A DNA stretch of 64,000 bases from Paenibacillus plantiphilus (GTDB taxonomy: Bacteria; Bacillota; Bacilli; Paenibacillales; Paenibacillaceae): assembly GCF_927798095.1 (NCBI RefSeq), contig NZ_CAKMMF010000004.1, positions 62,001-126,000 of the forward strand. The letters run 5' to 3'. Shown here piece after piece: positions 60,924-64,000 of this stretch. Numbering within the stretch: the first letter of the stretch is position 1; the number at the start of each line of letters is the position of its first letter. The notes under the pieces were generated by a model that ran no database searches, was not told where the DNA came from, and worked only from the letters and a program-made list of their open reading frames with translations. The position numbers and the translations under genes were made by a program.

Positions 60924-61864
60924 GCGAGGTTCTCTCCTCCTTTCGTAATTTCCAGAAAGACATCCTCCAGATTGGTCTGCGCCTCGCTGAAGGACACAAT
61001 CCGAAAGCCCTTCTCAATAAGCTGCAGGAGAAGTGCTGCCTGCTCGTCATCCTGTCCTTCATAATGAACATGAATGCCGTGCTCATCACGCAGCAGCCGC
61101 CCGATAAGCGGCTGTTCCCGCAGGAAGCTCTCGGCCTCCTCCATTCGATCCAGCAGCCGAATATACAGCACGCGTTTAACTCTCAGCTTGCTCTGAATCT
61201 CCGAAATGTTGCCTTGAGCGACCATGCTGCCATGCTCGATTACGCCGATCTCATCCACCATTTCAGCCAGCTCAGGCAATATATGCGACGAAATAATAAT
61301 CGTCTTGCCCATAGCCTTCAGCTCCTTCAAAATTTCCCGCATCTCGATTCGAGCCCTTGGATCAAGTCCAGAGGCCGGCTCATCGAGAATAAGCAGATCC
61401 GGATCATGAACAAGACAGCGCGCCAGACATAGCCGCTGCTTCATACCGCGTGACAGCGTATCGACATACGCATCCTTCTTGTCGGAGAGATTAACAAGCT
61501 CCAGCAGCTGTGGAATCAATTGCTCGCGCTCTGCTTTAGGAATGCCATAGCTGGCCCCATAGAAATGCATATACTCTACCGTTTTCAACTGATCATAGAC
61601 ACCGAAGAAATCCGGCATATAGCCGATCCGTTTGCGCACTTCCTTGGGATGCAGCGTGACATCGAAGCCGCCAACCTTGACCGTACCGGAGGTTGGTGCT
61701 GTAAGCGTGGCAAGCACAGACATCGTCGTCGATTTGCCCGCGCCATTCGGTCCGACAAAACCGAAGACACAACCCTTCTCAATGGTCAGATCGATTCCTT
61801 TTACCGCTTGGAATGAACCGAATGACTTCGTCAGTCCCTGAATCTCAATCATTGGCGTTTCCAT
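60920..61864 (-). CDS. ABC transporter ATP-binding protein
   Basis: 314 residues. Walker A GPNGAGKSTTM (about 36-46), Q-loop MPDFFG, signature LSRGMKQRL, Walker B LLILDEPASGLD, H-loop ISSHIL, and a C-terminal extension (RVKRVLYIRLLDRMEEAESF) common to the CcmA/NatA/GldA group. It powers the ABC-2 permease encoded next. Its ATG shares one base with the stop of the upstream gene (TAATG). Confidence 0.93.
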   Translation of the reverse strand: METPMIEIQGLTKSFGSFQAVKGIDLTIEKGCVFGFVGPNGAGKSTTMSVLATLTAPTSGTVKVGGFDVTLHPKEVRKRIGYMPDFFGVYDQLKTVEYMHFYGASYGIPKAEREQLIPQLLELVNLSDKKDAYVDTLSRGMKQRLCLARCLVHDPDLLILDEPASGLDPRARIEMREILKELKAMGKTIIISSHILPELAEMVDEIGVIEHGSMVAQGNISEIQSKLRVKRVLYIRLLDRMEEAESFLREQPLIGRLLRDEHGIHVHYEGQDDEQAALLLQLIEKGFRIVSFSEAQTNLEDVFLEITKGGENLA

Positions 61865-64000
61865 TACCGCTTCACCTTCCCTTCCAGAGCGATTTGCGGA
61901 TAGGCAATTTCATATTGAATGTCATCAAGCACATCGAACCTCATCAGCACAGTACGATCCTTGCTCATATAGTCCTGTGCGGATTGAAGCTCCCAGCTTG
62001 AACCATTTCCTGTCATCTCAGCCCACTTGCCCTGCTTCTCATTCCATATCGACAGCTTCACGCTGGTAGGATTGGCATTCATGCTGCGGGAATGAATCAT
62101 CAGCTTATCGTATACCACATCTTCAATATCCGGCAGCATGTAGCTGAAGACAAGCTCGCCCTTGGCAGCAATTATGGTCCCATTCGGCCGTTGATCCAGC
62201 ATTTTTATCGTTGTGGATTTAAGCTCGGGAATTATCATGCCAGGCATAATAGAGACTTGATCTCCCATAAGAACATTCAAATCAACCTTTTGCGCCCATA
62301 ACGTCACACTATTGCTCTTCACTTCCTGCCCATTCACCTGGAAGAATGGCTCTGTGTCCTTGCTGAAGCCCACTACAACAATCCGATTCGTATTGCCAAA
62401 CTTGCCGGCATTCATTTGACTATTCAAATATACATTGAGGAGAATTCTTTCACGCTGGCTCGTGTCCTGACTGCTGGAGGACGTGTAGGGGAAAATTTGC
62501 GAGCCATAATCCTGATACATCTGCTGGCCCCCCGCTCCCGTAACAGGAACAAGCGCACTGCCGGATTTCCCGATCTCCAGATCGCCTATCTTCACAACCT
62601 GTCCATTCCAGATCAGATGAACATCCGAAAGACCAGCATTGGTCTTGTTTGCAACCCGCAATATCGGACCCTTGTCCGAATTCTCCATTGCAGCTTCCAG
62701 CTGCCCCGTATCCGCAACCGTCTCCTGGTCCAGAAAAGTGCGGCGAGTCGACCAGTACGGCACATCATTCCAGCGGATTTCCGTTCCTTGATCCGTTCTT
62801 GTTACCAGCTGCAGCGATGTATCATCACTGAGATCTCTGCCGAGCGGGCCGCTGAAACCAGCGTCGGCGTTCTCATATAGCAAAGGGGCTTGCCCTGTAT
62901 GGAAGGACATCCGAACATCTCCCCCTGTCGGGATAAAAACAGAGGATGCACCAAATTGAGTTCCCTCTCCCTTGCCATTAAGCTCCATAACACGGATCGT
63001 ATGTGCAAGTGTACTGTTTTTGTCACTCGCGCCTACAAAGAATATTGTAACCGTGCTTATAATGGCGATCGTTGGAATGATCCACCATGCCCATTCGCGA
63101 CGATCCATCCGCTTTAATAAAACAAACAGCAGCGGTGCGACTATGAATACATACCCCAGGAATAAATAGAGCAGCATCATAAACTGCGGATTATTAATAG
63201 AAGGGAACATATTCACCGCACTTTGCAGCTCCCAGTAAGGGCTGTATCCGTTGTGGTTAAACACTACGCCTGCCTGCGTATTCTGCAGGACTTTCCCCAT
63301 CAGCTTTGCCCACAGACCAGCACTGCCGCCCCATGATGCCATCGGCTCCAGCGATGGGTCAAAAGCAACATACAGCACCTTGCCAAGCCCCATGCTGCGC
63401 TGTGCTGCCAGTACGACTTCACCCTCCATCAACTGTGCCGTACCATCTCCAATCGTAGCCGAAGAAACAGTAAGTGGAGATTGAAGAACCAGCTTTTTGC
63501 CACCGACATAGGACGACAGACTATCCGTTGATGTGATGGTTCTCGTTCCCTGAACCGTCACTGGGGCAATCGCCTGGAAGGGACCAGCCGTCTTCTCATA
63601 GCCGGCTCCTCCTGACAGGATCAGCGTTCCGCCCCCGCTAACCCATTCCGTAATGGCTTCCTGCTGCCCTTCACTTAAGCCGTCGCTTGCCACATCATTA
63701 AGCAGCAATACATCAAGCATATTAAGCTGAAGCGAATCCTCCGGAAGCTGCTCTGGCTGGAGCGGCAACGTTTTAATGGAATACCCCTTCTGGTTAAGCA
63801 TTGGCATAAAATTGAGCGTATCCGGGTCCCGGGCAACGATGCCAATCATATTGCTTTCCGATAATGTGCCCGACAAATAATTGTTGCCAAGCAGCTTCAC
63901 CGTTCTGCCGCTTTCGGCAGAGTTCTCGAAGAATCGGATCAGACTGCCTGTTTTGCCAAGCTGACTGCTCGGAAGCGCCAATGAAAGCGTGATCGGCGTA
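61864..64000 (-). CDS. large membrane-anchored protein, N-terminus outside window
   Basis: At least 711 codons; the frame stays open to the window edge, so the true start lies beyond 64000. A GATase-like/DUF4159-like part (LDVLLLNDVASDGLSEGQQE then WVSGGGTLILSGG) precedes two TM helices (MMLLYLFLGYVFIVAPLLFVLL and WWIIPTIAIISTVTIFFVGA). The C-terminal half is beta-rich and presumably extracellular, ending EIAYPQIALEGKVKR. It is followed with one-base overlap by the ABC ATPase. No function is known; its position suggests that it works with the ABC exporter, somewhat as GldG accompanies GldA/GldF, without clear homology. Confidence 0.75.
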   Translation of the reverse strand, partial: TPITLSLALPSSQLGKTGSLIRFFENSAESGRTVKLLGNNYLSGTLSESNMIGIVARDPDTLNFMPMLNQKGYSIKTLPLQPEQLPEDSLQLNMLDVLLLNDVASDGLSEGQQEAITEWVSGGGTLILSGGAGYEKTAGPFQAIAPVTVQGTRTITSTDSLSSYVGGKKLVLQSPLTVSSATIGDGTAQLMEGEVVLAAQRSMGLGKVLYVAFDPSLEPMASWGGSAGLWAKLMGKVLQNTQAGVVFNHNGYSPYWELQSAVNMFPSINNPQFMMLLYLFLGYVFIVAPLLFVLLKRMDRREWAWWIIPTIAIISTVTIFFVGASDKNSTLAHTIRVMELNGKGEGTQFGASSVFIPTGGDVRMSFHTGQAPLLYENADAGFSGPLGRDLSDDTSLQLVTRTDQGTEIRWNDVPYWSTRRTFLDQETVADTGQLEAAMENSDKGPILRVANKTNAGLSDVHLIWNGQVVKIGDLEIGKSGSALVPVTGAGGQQMYQDYGSQIFPYTSSSSQDTSQRERILLNVYLNSQMNAGKFGNTNRIVVVGFSKDTEPFFQVNGQEVKSNSVTLWAQKVDLNVLMGDQVSIMPGMIIPELKSTTIKMLDQRPNGTIIAAKGELVFSYMLPDIEDVVYDKLMIHSRSMNANPTSVKLSIWNEKQGKWAEMTGNGSSWELQSAQDYMSKDRTVLMRFDVLDDIQYEIAYPQIALEGKVKR

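Overview
The window looks like chromosomal DNA of a Paenibacillus-type Gram-positive spore former. This rests on a SleB-type germination hydrolase, a B. subtilis-type LexA box and Fur box, BdbC/BdbD thiol oxidoreductases, a giant surface protein with three C-terminal SLH motifs, an ECF sigma/DUF4179 anti-sigma pair, HelD proteins, and intergenic spaces full of short tandem and dispersed repeats. No rRNA, tRNA, CRISPR array, prophage or intact insertion sequence was seen.

Layout. 1-1.5 kb: yolD and a Y-family polymerase under a LexA box (minus strand). 1.6-5.2 kb: an MFS exporter behind a perfect 24-bp palindrome, a 13/39-bp satellite, and a dCache-HAMP-GGDEF diguanylate cyclase. 5.3-12.4 kb, all minus: HelD, SleB, HflK-HflC, a small unknown and BdbD-BdbC, with a promoter-terminator pair without an ORF (small RNA candidate) at 7.8-8.0 kb. 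12.7-14.7 kb: a transposase-like gene behind a LexA-like promoter, a DUF1540 protein and a 44-residue basic protein behind a perfect Fur box. 14.8-24.4 kb: a SARP-type response regulator divergent from a 2754-residue DUF11/SLH surface protein whose promoter carries SARP-style heptamers. 24.6-32.7 kb, minus: DUF3900 and EcsC proteins, an ECF sigma factor with its anti-sigma, a second HelD and a DUF1294 protein.

32.8-45.8 kb is one long minus-strand cobalamin block. A SigA-like promoter and a B12 riboswitch with a downstream terminator lead into btuF-btuC-btuD (corrinoid uptake), cobT-cobU-cbiB-cobS-cobD (lower-ligand attachment and nucleotide loop assembly), cobQ/cbiP and cbiZ (cobyrate amidation and cobinamide salvage), then hrpB. 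No corrin-ring genes are present, so the cluster covers uptake, salvage and late steps. CobQ carries an unusual 17-residue tandem repeat.

45.9-50.8 kb holds a FixH/YtkA-like secreted protein, a 15-bp minisatellite, a TauE/DsbD_2-type membrane protein, a Cu(+) P1B-ATPase and a rhodanese; the middle genes together suggest copper supply to a respiratory oxidase. 51.1-64.0 kb is a tightly coupled minus-strand operon: a membrane protein (cut by the window end), ABC ATPase, ABC-2 permease, a coiled-coil/Ser-Gly protein, MoxR AAA ATPase, DUF58, and two VWA/BatA-type membrane proteins. This is the largest set of genes here that act together without an assigned function.
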